Positions 11,806 through 21,085 of a DNA stretch of 64,000 nucleotides are shown in pieces. Under the pieces are notes generated by a model. That model was not told the origin of the DNA. It worked only from the letters and a program-made list of their open reading frames with translations, and did not search any database. The DNA comes from Simmondsia chinensis. Taxonomy: Eukaryota > Streptophyta > Magnoliopsida > Caryophyllales > Simmondsiaceae. The stretch spans positions 12,350,501-12,414,500 of the forward strand of contig JAGTTD010000008.1 in NCBI GenBank assembly GCA_018398585.1. Direction: 5' to 3'. The stretch's first letter is position 1, and each line of letters begins with the position of its first letter. Both the position numbers and the translations under genes were made by a program.

Positions 11806-12141
11806 TGTTAAGTTCTAGATTGAATCTTGAACTTAACCTAAGAATCAATAGAATTTGGGATGAGAAAGAAGTGAAGGAGATGAGAAAATAGAAGAGTTTA
11901 GATGAGAGAGAGAAGTTTTAATCACAAGGATTAATATGTATTTCATTCGATGATCCAACCTTACGTCATTCTAGCTCTTTATTGGAGCTAAACACACGCC
12001 ACAAGCCTCTACTAATCAACCAAGCAATATTCCCACCAAAACCAACTACCCGGGTACTAACTTTGGCGCCAAAAAACAAGTCAAATGATAACGAGACAAT
12101 TACAACTTATTACATAAGAAAGACGAAATAAAAACATAACA
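11806..12141 (-). repeat. Element A 5' LTR
   Basis: 336-bp LTR. Its U5 end (11807-11837) forms a near-perfect hairpin: 9 bp, one mismatch, 5 bp, 1-nt loop. The TATA position that reads TATAAAG in the 3' LTR is AATAAAG here (11977-11983), so the promoter copy may be weakened. Confidence 0.95.
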
Positions 12142-12146
12142 CAATA

Positions 12147-12345
12147 CGCTGATGTGCTCTCAGAGGAACTACCTGCTACAGTACCGCCTTTGAGGGATGT
12201 CCAACAACGCATTGATCTGATTCCCGATGCCTCTTTAACAAATAGGCCTCATTACCAGATAAGTCTAATAGAGCATGAAGGGCTGAGACGCAAAGTAGAA
12301 GATATGCTCGCCAAAGGCTTCGTTAGAGAATATTTGAGTCCTCTA
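12147..12345 (+). pseudogene. Element H: start of reverse transcriptase
   Basis: Continuation of H after A. It encodes the spacer and RT N-terminal block A-D-V-L-S-E-E-L-P, L-P-P-L-R-D-V-Q, K-G-F-V-R-E, typical of the region just before the RT palm. Similarity stops near 12345, where the sequence switches to minus-strand Tat-like coding. The RT catalytic core is absent. Confidence 0.8.
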
Positions 12346-13198
12346 GACCATATTTACGCCTTCTTAAGACATTCTTCTCTGGGCCTAAATTATGGGCTTC
12401 GAGCCTGGCATGATAGGAAGCCTAAGCTCAACCACGTTTTTGTCTGGGCCAGGCATCTCATGATGTTCCCCAAGCAAAGTTGTGCTTGAACATGAGAAGC
12501 AAGGTCACATACTACTTCCTCTACTTTTCAGAAAGTAGAGTACTCACATAGCTAGGTCTAAGTTAACCTCGAGGTGGGACTCTTGAACTTTAGCTCTTAA
12601 ATCCTCCATCATAACTGGTTTTGCTTTTAGGCTAGATAACTCCAGCTCCTTTTGTTCTTCTACTTGGACATTGATGCCATTTCTAGGAACAAATGGCTGC
12701 TTAGCCCTTAGGTATTCCTTGGCATGCCAAGCGACTACCTTTGCGATGGCACAGGAGATGACTTTCTAGGCCTTTAATGGGACATCTTGGCTTCCCCATA
12801 CGGTGTCTTGCATGCCTTGAAGACCCCTTGATCAAAGAGGGCTATGTTGTATCCCCAGAAGTTGCACTTTTCTGACTCCACGTCAACTTTTTCAAGTTAG
12901 CTTTTGTGAGCGGGCTGTCAAAGATGGCTATCAATTCCTAATGCTATGTTGTCTAAGGAGTGGTCCTCTTCACATGTCATTGACCCACACCATCTTCGTA
13001 GAATTGTGCCTCAACAAAGTTGGAGCAAGCCATGAATGGCTTGTTATTTTTCACAACAACATCATACTTGTTATGGCTTCAGAAGATTAACAACTGATGA
13101 AATGAAGAAGAGATAGAGTAGTTGGTATACAACCAATCTCTCCCAAGAAAAGTATTATAGCTTAATGTAGTATTCCCTATAAAAAGGCTATTAGCTCG
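12346..13198 (-). pseudogene. Element T2: Tat-like protease end and pre-RT region
   Basis: Minus-strand translation in mixed frames matches element T at 40060-40700: K-P-F-M-A-C-S-N-F-V-E-A-Q-F-Y-E-D-G-V-G near 13000-13060, then S-P-L-T and later A-Q-R-R-M-S. Many stops and frameshifts. The left end joins truncated element H head to head. The right end is cut by G, and joining across G's TSD (CTCAT) restores the reading seen in T (I-E-L...N...A-F). Confidence 0.75.
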
Positions 13199-13203
13199 CT
13201 CAT

Positions 13204-13580
13204 TGTTAAGCACTAATTTGTGAGATTGAAGTTAACTTGTGAAGGGAGAGAGAGAGTTTAGGTGAGAAGAGAAGTGAGGTTAGATGAGACTTAAAGAAGA
13301 GACGATAAGAGAGCAAAACATATCTTAAGAATGAAGTAAATTTCTTATTGAATGCACAAGACTTACAAGCATTGATCCTCTTATAGGAGAATCTTGATAC
13401 ATTGACTCAAAAATATCTAAATCTAAGCTTAAACTGCCAAAAATAGCAAATTCCCAGCTACAACAAATTTTGGCGCAAAAGCTACATAACCAACATTTGC
13501 ACTAGGCAACAACTAATGCATTACAAGACTCCAAAACTCATTACATGTATTACCAGACTTGAAATGGAAAAATCATAACA
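13204..13580 (-). repeat. Element G 3' LTR
   Basis: 377 bp, TGTTAAGCAC to CATAACA. An adjoining minus-strand purine tract starts at 13581, and CTTGAGGACAAG lies at 13603-13614. Confidence 0.93.
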
Positions 13581-13727
13581 ATCTCCTCCACATAAGAAGC
13601 TTCTTGTCCTCAAGAAGAGAAATTTGGAAATTGACTCTTCAAGAATGCCAAATTCTCGCAAGCAACTAAATCTTGGTCCAAATTCTGCCACTGAACTAGA
13701 ACTTCCTTTATCCTCTTGCTGCCTGTC

Positions 13728-15975
13728 TCAATCTCCCTGGAACCACGAACAGCAACAGGCTGCAACACCAAAGCACCATTGGATCCAACTTCTGGAGTAG
13801 ACCTTGAGCTCTTGCATCCTTTCTTTACCTATTTCTTTATCAATAAGACATGAAAAAAATTGATGAATGTAAGCATTAGGAGGTAGCTCAAGCCTATAAG
13901 AAACATTGCCAATCTTCTCAAGGATCTGGTATAGTCCAAAGAATCGAGCACTTAGCTTGACATTGCTTCTGACAGCCATGGTAGACTGTCTATAAGGTTG
14001 AAATTTAAGATAAACCATGTTACCCACTTCATAATTTTTGTCCACACGCTTCTTGTCTATATATTGTTTCATCCTTGCCTGAGCTTGCTGCAGACGATCT
14101 TTGAGCATATGCTGTATTTGCTTCCTCTGTTGCATCAAATCAGAGACTTCCAATACATGAGACGTCATATTTCTCAACGCAAAAGGAGTAGGAGGATCAT
14201 ATCCATAAAGAGCTTTGAAAGGAGCAGTGCCAAGAGAAGCATGAGCATGAGTATTATACCAATACTCAGCTAGAGATAACCATTTGTTCCACTCCTTGGT
14301 CAATGCACTAATTGACCCTCTCCATTTGGTCATCAGTCTGTGGGTGGTATGAAGAGCAAAGAGCCAAAGTAGTTCCCATAAGCTTGAACAATTCTCGCCA
14401 AAAATGACTTGTGAAGATTCTATCTGGATCAGATACAATGGAATGAGGCAATCCATGTAACTTGTATACGTTGTCCAAGAAGCATCTGGCTAATTTCTCA
14501 GTTGTGACTGGCCGGATCAAAGCAATGAAATGGCTAAACTTTGTGAAACGATCAACAACAACACATATCATTTCCTTGCCTTCAGACTTAGGCAAGCCTT
14601 CAATACAATCCAAACTTATGTTCATCCAAGCTCCATCCGAAACAGGGAGGGGCTGCAAAAGACCATGGTACCTATGATCATGCAACTTAGTTTGTTGACA
14701 TACATCACAAGAGCTCACAAACTCAATTACTTCCTTCTTCAAACCAGGCCAATTGAAGTACACTTTAATTCTCTGATATGTGCCTTCTGCAGCTGAATGT
14801 CCACCCTAACCTATGCCATGAGAATCACTTATGATCTAATCCCTCAATTCTCTTCAAGAACCAATGTACAACCTGCCCTTCATTCGAATGACTCCCTTGC
14901 TTACTCAAATATCTACATTAGAAGTGCTCTTACTGTCTTTACTGATGCTATACTCAGTGATGCACTCTTGGGCAAAAGCACCATCTTCATAGGACTTGTA
15001 AACCTCTTCTAACCAAGAAGGAAGGACAACTGAGATGGCTCCACAACTGGTCTGCTCACCATCTTCTAATATTCTTGACAAAGCATCAGCCGCTAGATTT
15101 TGTTTGCCTCTTCTATACTTAATTGCATAGTCAAGGCCCAACACTTTCATTAGTCCCTTCTTCTGTATTCTTGTCACAATCTTTTGCTCAAGCAAATGTT
15201 TCAAACTTTGATGATCAGTCCTGATTATGAATCTATGACCATCAAGATAACACCTCCATTAATCAACTGCTAACAAAACTGCCAAGTATTCCTTCTCATA
15301 TGTGGACATGGCTAGATGTTTATGACTAACAGATTGACTCAGATAGGCAATAGGTCTTCCTTTCTGTGATAGCACTGCTCCCATTATAGTTTCACTGGCA
15401 TTAGTTTCTAAGACAAAGTCGTAAGTACAATTGGGCATAGCAAGAACAGGAGCTTCACACATAGCTGCTTTCAAGGCTTTAAAGGCTGTTTGAGCTCTAT
15501 CACTCCACATAAAGCATCCTTTTTAAGCAGATCTGTCAACGGTCTTGCAATCGATCCAAAATTAGCAATAAACTTCCTGTAATAGCTAGTTAAACCCAAG
15601 AAACCACGCAACAGCTTTAAAGTGACAGGAATTGCCCAATCATTCACGGCTTGTATCTTTGAGGGATCTGTGGAGACTCCCTTAGAGGATATGACATGTC
15701 CCAAGTAGTCCAACTGCTATTGCATAAAAGCACACTTGGATAGCTTAGCAAAGAACTTATGATTTCTCACGCAAGGATGACTTCCCTTAAGTGTTGTAGG
15801 TGATCTTTAAGAGAGGCACTGTAAATGAGTGTATCATAAAAAATGATCAGCACAAATCTCCTCAAGAACGACTTGAAGATATCATTCATTGCTGCTTGAA
15901 ATGTAGCCAGTGCATTGGTTAAACCAACAGGCATAACTGCAAATTCATAGAGCCCATGGTGAGTTTGGAATGTAG
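13728..15975 (-). pseudogene. Element G pol, 3' half: RT end, RNase H, integrase
   Basis: From right to left: an RT palm remnant near 15840 (F-F-in place of the F-F-D-D motif with damage around it), RT thumb and connection (15713-15471, Y-L-G-H-V-I-S-S), RNase H (15510-15259, E-T-N-A-S with Asp replaced by Asn; the later D-H-Q-S block near 15200 is intact), the linker (15204-14905), integrase zinc-binding and core (14763-14308, C-D-V-C-Q-Q-T-K and F-T-K-F-S-H-F) and integrase C-terminus (14456-13728, V-G-N-M-V-Y-L-K-F-Q-P-Y-R-Q). At least five frame breaks. The first RNase H carboxylate loss alone would inactivate it. Confidence 0.88.
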
Positions 15976-15980
15976 TCTTG

Positions 15981-16571
15981 TGTTAAGGTTTCAAATATTG
16001 CTCTTGAGCCTTAACCTTGGTTGGGATAGAGAGAGTATGAGATGAGAAGAGAATATAGAGTTTAGATGAGATAAGAAGGGAAAGGAGATAAGAAGTAGAG
16101 AGAAATATCAAAAAATATCAATTCATTCATCAAAGTTATCAGATTACAAGCTAGAGCCATCTATTTATACTACACCCTCCTAGGATGGCTTAGACTAAAA
16201 ATATCTAAAGATACATTGTATTTGGACCAAGGAACTAACCAACTCAACCCACAACTAACTAACTCCTAAGATATTTTGGTGCCAAGACCAACTTAACCCA
16301 GCTCCTGCTACTACCGAACCACTTACTGCAGGATTACAATGCAGGATATTATTTATTACAACTAATATAATGCAGAATGAAAGCTAACAACAACCCCTAA
16401 CAGCAATAACAGAATAATGCTCAGCATATCAGTAATAGAATCAGCAACAACTGCGCAGCAGCAGCCAAAGTAGCCACAACACACCAGCAGCAGCAACTTA
16501 ACCGAACACATCAGCAGCTCACAGCAAATAAACCAACACAGCTCGAATCCTTGAACTCTCGAATCATAACA
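15981..16571 (-). repeat. Element I 3' LTR
   Basis: 591 bp, TGTTAAGGTT to CATAACA. Contains terminal arms GTTAAGG (15982-15988) and CCTTAAC (16009-16015), and a CAG-rich stretch at about 16440-16550. Confidence 0.95.
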
Positions 16572-18150
16572 TTCCCTTCCCCTTGAAAACATTCTTGTCC
16601 TCAAGAATAGAAGAGAGTTGTTACAATGAAGAACTCTAATTGCATATGAAAATATAACTGAAGTGATGAAGTTTTGCTGAATTCTGTAGCTGGGAGGACC
16701 ACAGAGCCCTACAATCTGAATTATCAGCAGAGCACAATGTATGTTGTTTATCAAGGTGCAATGCTTGCGTTTGAGTGCATAATACTCTTCCGGAGGTCTA
16801 CACCGATCAAGCCAAACATCAACAACACTTCCACGACACCTCATAATCCAGTTAATACAGCTCACAACCCAGTCTTGCTGCTGAAAGTCCTAACACGCAG
16901 CAGCAACTCTGTAATTCAGGTTGTAAAATGCTGCACCATAAAACCTGAATGTCATGAAACCCACGAGAATGCATATGGAGTTCTTTAACTTCTCGGGAGG
17001 CCTGCCAAACTCAAACCAAGAGAACCAAGCTTCAAGTTCTGCTTGTAAACATCTTCCAATGTAGTAGGCACAACCCAGTTTCTTGATCATGGTGACCAAA
17101 CACAATGCAATCGAATATGAGTGCAGCTGCCAATCTTTCATCTTGGATTTTATCCAAAATTTGTATTGCTTAAACATCCATTTACAATACGATCTCAGAC
17201 CAAACTTAGCCAATTCTTGATTGCTTCTCAAATGCACATAATTTTCTGCAGAATCCAGTAATTCAACAATACTAACCTGATGCAAATCATATTGTGACAG
17301 ATTTCAGCTCGTTTCTTGTTCAAATGGAGGCTCATTGATGTGAACAAGTTATTACACCTTCCTAAAATCATGATAGCACCAATCACATTCCCATGGAGCT
17401 TCTCATTTATAGCTGTTAATGGGAGAATTGGAGCTCTTTCAGAATTTACAGCATTGTCAACAACGTGTGCTTCAATGGCCTGAACCTTGATTGAAAGCTT
17501 GTAGGATCTGAAATTTTCAGCCACTTCTTCCCAAACTCTTGCATAGAACACACAAATTATGAGTTCATAAACCATTGTTGAATGCCAAATGCACAATGTC
17601 ATAACTTGAGCACCCAAAACATTCCAAACGACACTTCCAATGCTGCAGCTCACCCTTTGTGATCTGAACACTATATTTCTTGGTTCCCAACGCTTAACCA
17701 ACCAACAATCTTGCCTCAAATGGCCAAGCTTTGCTTTATTATCAACCAACACAAGCATAAGTAACAGATATAACAAGTGGAGACACCAACCAAGCTCTTG
17801 AATAGCTGAAAACTTCTTCAAACACAGAGCTTTCTATCCAGAGCTTCCTTGCTGATTTTAACTTTGATTCTAGCTGAAGTTCTCCTCAAACTTACATTGA
17901 TCCTTTCCATCCAAATATTAAGGAAATATTAAAGCTTGTGCAAATGATTTTTCCACTCAAAACAATCACAACAAATCACCCCAAACATGTTCAGGATTTG
18001 CACCATATCAGCACCAATCAATTGCAGCTGATCCCAATTGTCAAATGCTATAACCTCTATCCTTACTTGGCCTCGTGCACCAGTTGTACTGATTTTGGGC
18101 CACACAACATTCTCTTTCAGCATATTACAGCATTTGTACACATCCAACAA
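16572..18150 (-). other. Element I interior, 3' part without recognisable genes
   Basis: Begins with the polypurine tract and the CTTGAGGACAAG palindrome, then about 1.5 kb in which minus-strand frames of 197 codons (17821-17228) and 131 codons (17285-16890) open from TTG rather than ATG. Both translate to hydrophobic, Cys-rich sequence with no motif I recognise. I regard this part as probably non-coding. Confidence 0.6.
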
Positions 18151-18159
18151 CTCAATTGC

Positions 18160-18510
18160 TTACATAGGAATCAAGCTTTGTTTGTTGTGAACCTTGAAAT
18201 GCACTCTCGCAGCTCGAGTGCTTCTTTTCGGCAAAAATTCGACTCCTCTCAGCTTCATGTAGTCTTGAGAATCTTCTCTCGGATCAGGAGGCAACTTATC
18301 ATAAGAACTTGCACTTGGATAAGTCACAACTCCACTCACATAAAGGAATAAATCATCCCGAACTTGCCGATCGGCACGCCGACAGAGCATTGCAGCCTCT
18401 ATACATTTGTAATCTTTCACCCAATACAAGAGACCTTCCAAAGCATTCAAGTTGATGTTGTTTTGGTCCTGAGTTAACACTCCAGCATGCCTAAAAGTGA
18501 ACTTAGGCAT
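18160..18510 (-). CDS. Unrecognised 116-codon ORF in element I
   Basis: Starts with ATG at 18510 (M-P-K-F-T-F-R-H-A-G) and ends at a stop at 18160. I do not recognise a family. The protein is mixed charged and hydrophobic (blocks L-L-Y-W-V-K-D-Y, L-P-P-D-P-R-E-D). It overlaps the end of a stop-interrupted frame coming from the 155-codon ORF upstream, so a frameshift may separate what was once one protein. No gag, protease or nucleic-acid-binding motif is visible. Confidence 0.4.
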   Translation of the reverse strand: MPKFTFRHAGVLTQDQNNINLNALEGLLYWVKDYKCIEAAMLCRRADRQVRDDLFLYVSGVVTYPSASSYDKLPPDPREDSQDYMKLRGVEFLPKRSTRAARVHFKVHNKQSLIPM

Positions 18511-18779
18511 CCCTGATCTATATTTGATGACAATGCAGTATCAACAACTGAATTCCCCATACAATAACATTACTCAGCAGTGAAAGTACTTTGATTCTGC
18601 ATATAAGCTTGCCATGGAGCCATACTTTACCGATATGGTGATATCCCAACATATACATCGGTAAAATCATGATCTGGAGTTAGTTCTTGTTGTCTAGCTT
18701 CTTCTTGTGGATCATCCCGATGTCCCATAACTGAATCGGACTCAGTTAAAGCAACAACAGGTTGTCCATTGCGCCGTTC

Positions 18780-19247
18780 TTACGAATCCAAAAGCTCCTT
18801 AGGCTGATACACCACCTCACGATTCAATTTCGACTTTGTCAACTTCTTTATACCCCCAAAGTCTTTCAATGCTTCACTTAGATGGTTCCTCTTCGTCTTA
18901 CTCTTTGTTTTCTTTAACATTCCTTTAACATGAAAATCATATTCCCATTCCGGATGCATGTCATACTGTGCCTCAACATCATCAAGATACTTTAACTCTA
19001 GCATAGAGTCTTCATAAGGATCATCTTTCTCAAACTCCGGTTCTTCTAGCTTGTGTTCATCAATTTCGGCGCTATTGGGGATGAGTTCATCTCCAACGGC
19101 AACAGATTCCACTTTCTCTTTTCGCTCAACACGGAACTTCCGTTGTCTAATGCTATCCGCTAGCTTCGGAAACTTATTTGCATCAAGAACACCAACACGA
19201 TCACAACTGATGTTAGCAAACGGTTGAGCTGAATATTGCCGATTCAT
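18780..19247 (-). CDS. Unrecognised 155-codon acidic/basic ORF in element I
   Basis: ATG at 19245-19247 to a TAA at 18780. It has a mostly acidic middle (E-P-E-F-E-K-D-D-P-Y-E-D-S, Y-D-M-H-P-E-W-E-Y-D) and a Lys/Arg-rich C-terminal part (K-K-T-K-S-K-T-K-R-N-H), suggesting a charged, possibly nucleic-acid-binding protein (inference). It is in the same frame as the 44-codon heptad ORF just upstream, from which it is separated only by TAG TGA and one codon. Reading continues in the same frame for about 60 more codons past its own stop (to a TAA near 18629). I know no family for it; it is not a standard gag. Confidence 0.5.
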   Translation of the reverse strand: MNRQYSAQPFANISCDRVGVLDANKFPKLADSIRQRKFRVERKEKVESVAVGDELIPNSAEIDEHKLEEPEFEKDDPYEDSMLELKYLDDVEAQYDMHPEWEYDFHVKGMLKKTKSKTKRNHLSEALKDFGGIKKLTKSKLNREVVYQPKELLDS

Positions 19248-19253
19248 AATTCA

Positions 19254-19388
19254 CTACATACATTCTTGTCTCCATTCTTCAAATGCTTGTCTCCATTCTT
19301 CAAATGCTCGTCCCCATTCTTCACGTTCTCGACTCCATTCTTGTCTCTGTTTTATTAATTTCTCCAACTGCTCAGTCAACTCCGCCAT
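19254..19388 (-). CDS. 44-residue heptad-repeat peptide ORF in element I
   Basis: ATG at 19386-19388, TAG at 19254-19256. The start is M-A-E-L-T-E-Q-L-E-K and the end is repeats of E-E-W-R-Q-A-F. Four 21-bp DNA units (19265-19285, 19286-19306, 19307-19327, 19328-19348; the first two identical) encode the 7-residue repeat, which suits a short coiled coil. It occupies the place where autonomous relatives have a coiled-coil gag N-terminus, and may be a reduced gag start (inference). Confidence 0.5.
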   Translation of the reverse strand: MAELTEQLEKLIKQRQEWSREREEWGRAFEEWRQAFEEWRQECM

Positions 19389-20475
19389 ATCGAGAATGAA
19401 CAACAACTTCAATCTGGAACAGCTGAGTTCGCAGAATACAATTCGAAAATCGCAGAAGTGGGAAACTTGTTTTGCAACACTTCCACAACCGATTGCTTAA
19501 TGAAGTTCTACTCCTTCATTTGCACAAACAATCCCTTGATAACGGTTCTACGAGCATCACTGTTTATAAACCCTAACTTGCAGAGTTCGCGAACAAACCC
19601 TAACTTCGAGCACTTTTCTGACAGTGATGCTTTCTTGATTAATTCGGACTACTAATCTGAAATAGGTTCGGTCTTTGTTTGTCATGATGATTTAAACACG
19701 CGATTCACCACAACCTTCAAGAACAATAGCGGATTTCGACACCTTCGGTGCTAAGTTCGTTGTCAGAATTTTCGCCTTCGTTGTCAGAATTTTGCCTAAG
19801 TAAATCTCAACTCAATAACATATAATTCTTAAGAATCACGCACAGATTGTGATGAATTCACACCACTTCTATGCTTATCAACACAATTTCAACACAATCC
19901 AGCTACAAAAGCAGATTCGGATCGAATATGATCTGATAGTTCAGAAAGCAGTTTCCTCTACTTCAATTTCTGAATTATAGAGTCTTATTAAACCTCAATT
20001 CAGCTGGTTTCTGAACTTTTGATGATGATCAAGTGCAATGTGGATCAATTAGCTCAATTTTAACTTCTTCTTCCACCGATCAGATGAATGATTGGTCAAG
20101 AAGAATTATGCTTTGCACCTAACTACAGCAACTGATATTTGCTTCTGCACTAACACTCAGCAGCTAATGCTTGATCGAATCAGCTAAATTCACTATGAAT
20201 CAACTTTAATGTAGAATGTAGTTAACAAATACTGATCAATTAACCTTTGTTCAATGTAATTTCATCAATTCTAATCCCAACCGAAGCAACTCCCAGGCCT
20301 TGCTGTAGCAAATGCAGTAACCGCCAATCTCAAAGTTCAAAATTCAGAATTGAATTCTGATCACACAATCTGAACTAAATCTGTAACACGATTGTTTTTA
20401 TTGATTAATTGCAATGCAATCAATCAGATTTTGTATTTTTTGTGGATATGAGCTTGATTCGGAAGCCAAATCAAG
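19389..20475 (-). other. Element I 5' leader
   Basis: About 1.1 kb between the first ORF and the primer-binding site. AT-rich, with no ORF or motif I can support beyond scattered CAGCA/CAACT runs. It is the expected position of leader and packaging signals (inference only). Confidence 0.5.
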
Positions 20476-20487
20476 GCTCTGATACCA
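20476..20487 (-). other. Element I primer-binding site (tRNA-iMet)
   Basis: Minus-strand TGGTATCAGAGC, two bases from the 5' LTR edge at 20490. It is intact although the element has no RT. Confidence 0.95.
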
Positions 20488-20489
20488 AT

Positions 20490-21080
20490 TGTTAAGGTTT
20501 TAAAGATTGCTCTTGAGCCTTAACCTTGGTTGGGATAGAGAGAGTATGAGATGAGAAGAGAATATATAGTTTAGATGAGATAAGAAGGGAAAGGAGATGA
20601 GAAGTATAGAGAAATATCAAAAGATATCAATTCATTCATCAAAGTTATTAGATTACAAGCCAGAGCCATCTATTTATACTACACCCTCCTAGGATGGCTT
20701 AGACTAAAAATATCTAAAAATACATTGTATTTAGACCAAGGAACTAACCAACTTAACCCACAACTAACTAACTCCTAAGATATTTTGGTGCCAAGACCAA
20801 CTTAACCCAGCTCCTGCTACTACCGAACCACTTACTGCAGGATTACAATGCAGGATATTATTTATTACAACCAATATAATGCAGAATGAAAGCTAACAAC
20901 AACCCCTAACAGCAATAACAGAATAATGCTCAGCATATCAGTAATAGAATCAGCAACAACAGCGCAGCAGCAGCCAAAGTAGCCGAAACGCACCAGCAGC
21001 AGCAACTTAACTGAGCACATTAGCAGCTCACAGCAACTAAACCAACACAGCTCGAATCCTTGAACTCTCGAATCATAACA
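20490..21080 (-). repeat. Element I 5' LTR
   Basis: 591 bp, paired with 15981-16571. Minus-strand TATA box TATAAATAG at 20670-20678, followed downstream by CT-rich repeats and the GTTAAGG/CCTTAAC hairpin arms. Confidence 0.95.
20670..20678 (-). promoter_or_regulatory. TATA box in element I 5' LTR
   Basis: Minus-strand TATAAATAG, conserved in both I LTRs. A plausible start point for the transcript that would be mobilised in trans. Confidence 0.6.
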
Positions 21081-21085
21081 TCTTG

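Larger units (their letters stand above)
896..12141 (-). mobile_element. Element A: chromovirus-type LTR retrotransposon, split by B
   Basis: Minus-strand gypsy element with TG...CA LTRs and a perfect 5-bp target duplication CAATA (891-895 and 12142-12146). Joining the flanks restores the RT reading frame of element H, which confirms the boundaries. Without nested element B (1123-6880 plus its TSD copy) it is about 5.5 kb. In transcription order it has the 5' LTR (11806-12141), an initiator-Met primer site, a broken gag-pol, a polypurine tract and the 3' LTR (896-1122 plus 6886-6998). Roughly ten substitutions and one 4-bp indel separate the LTRs (counted by eye, about 3%). Element F at the right edge belongs to a closely related family. 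Confidence 0.95.
15981..21080 (-). mobile_element. Element I: non-autonomous LTR retrotransposon without gag-pol
   Basis: A 5.1-kb element inserted in G's RT with a perfect TSD TCTTG (15976-15980 and 21081-21085). Two 591-bp LTRs differ at about 20 sites by eye (3.4%). A correct initiator-Met primer site (20476-20487) and a polypurine tract (16572-16585) are present, but the 3.9-kb interior has no recognisable gag, protease, RT, RNase H or integrase. This is the layout of a LARD-like element that borrows proteins from an autonomous partner. The chromovirus-style primer site, LTR ends and CTTGAGGACAAG motif (16594-16605) point to a chromovirus donor. Its interior carries unrecognised ORFs, listed separately. 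Confidence 0.92.

Noticed and set aside
12154..12489. Single 111-codon gene spanning 12154-12489
   Set aside because: Only the first two thirds match RT. The rest is the antisense of T2, so the ORF crosses a junction by chance.
17228..17821. 197-codon hydrophobic ORF in element I
   Set aside because: Opens from TTG, no ATG nearby, composition of non-coding DNA and no recognisable domain.
20476..20487. tRNA-like GCTCTGATACCA segments
   Set aside because: Only the 12-base complement of the initiator tRNA 3' end is present next to LTRs; these are primer sites, not tRNA genes.
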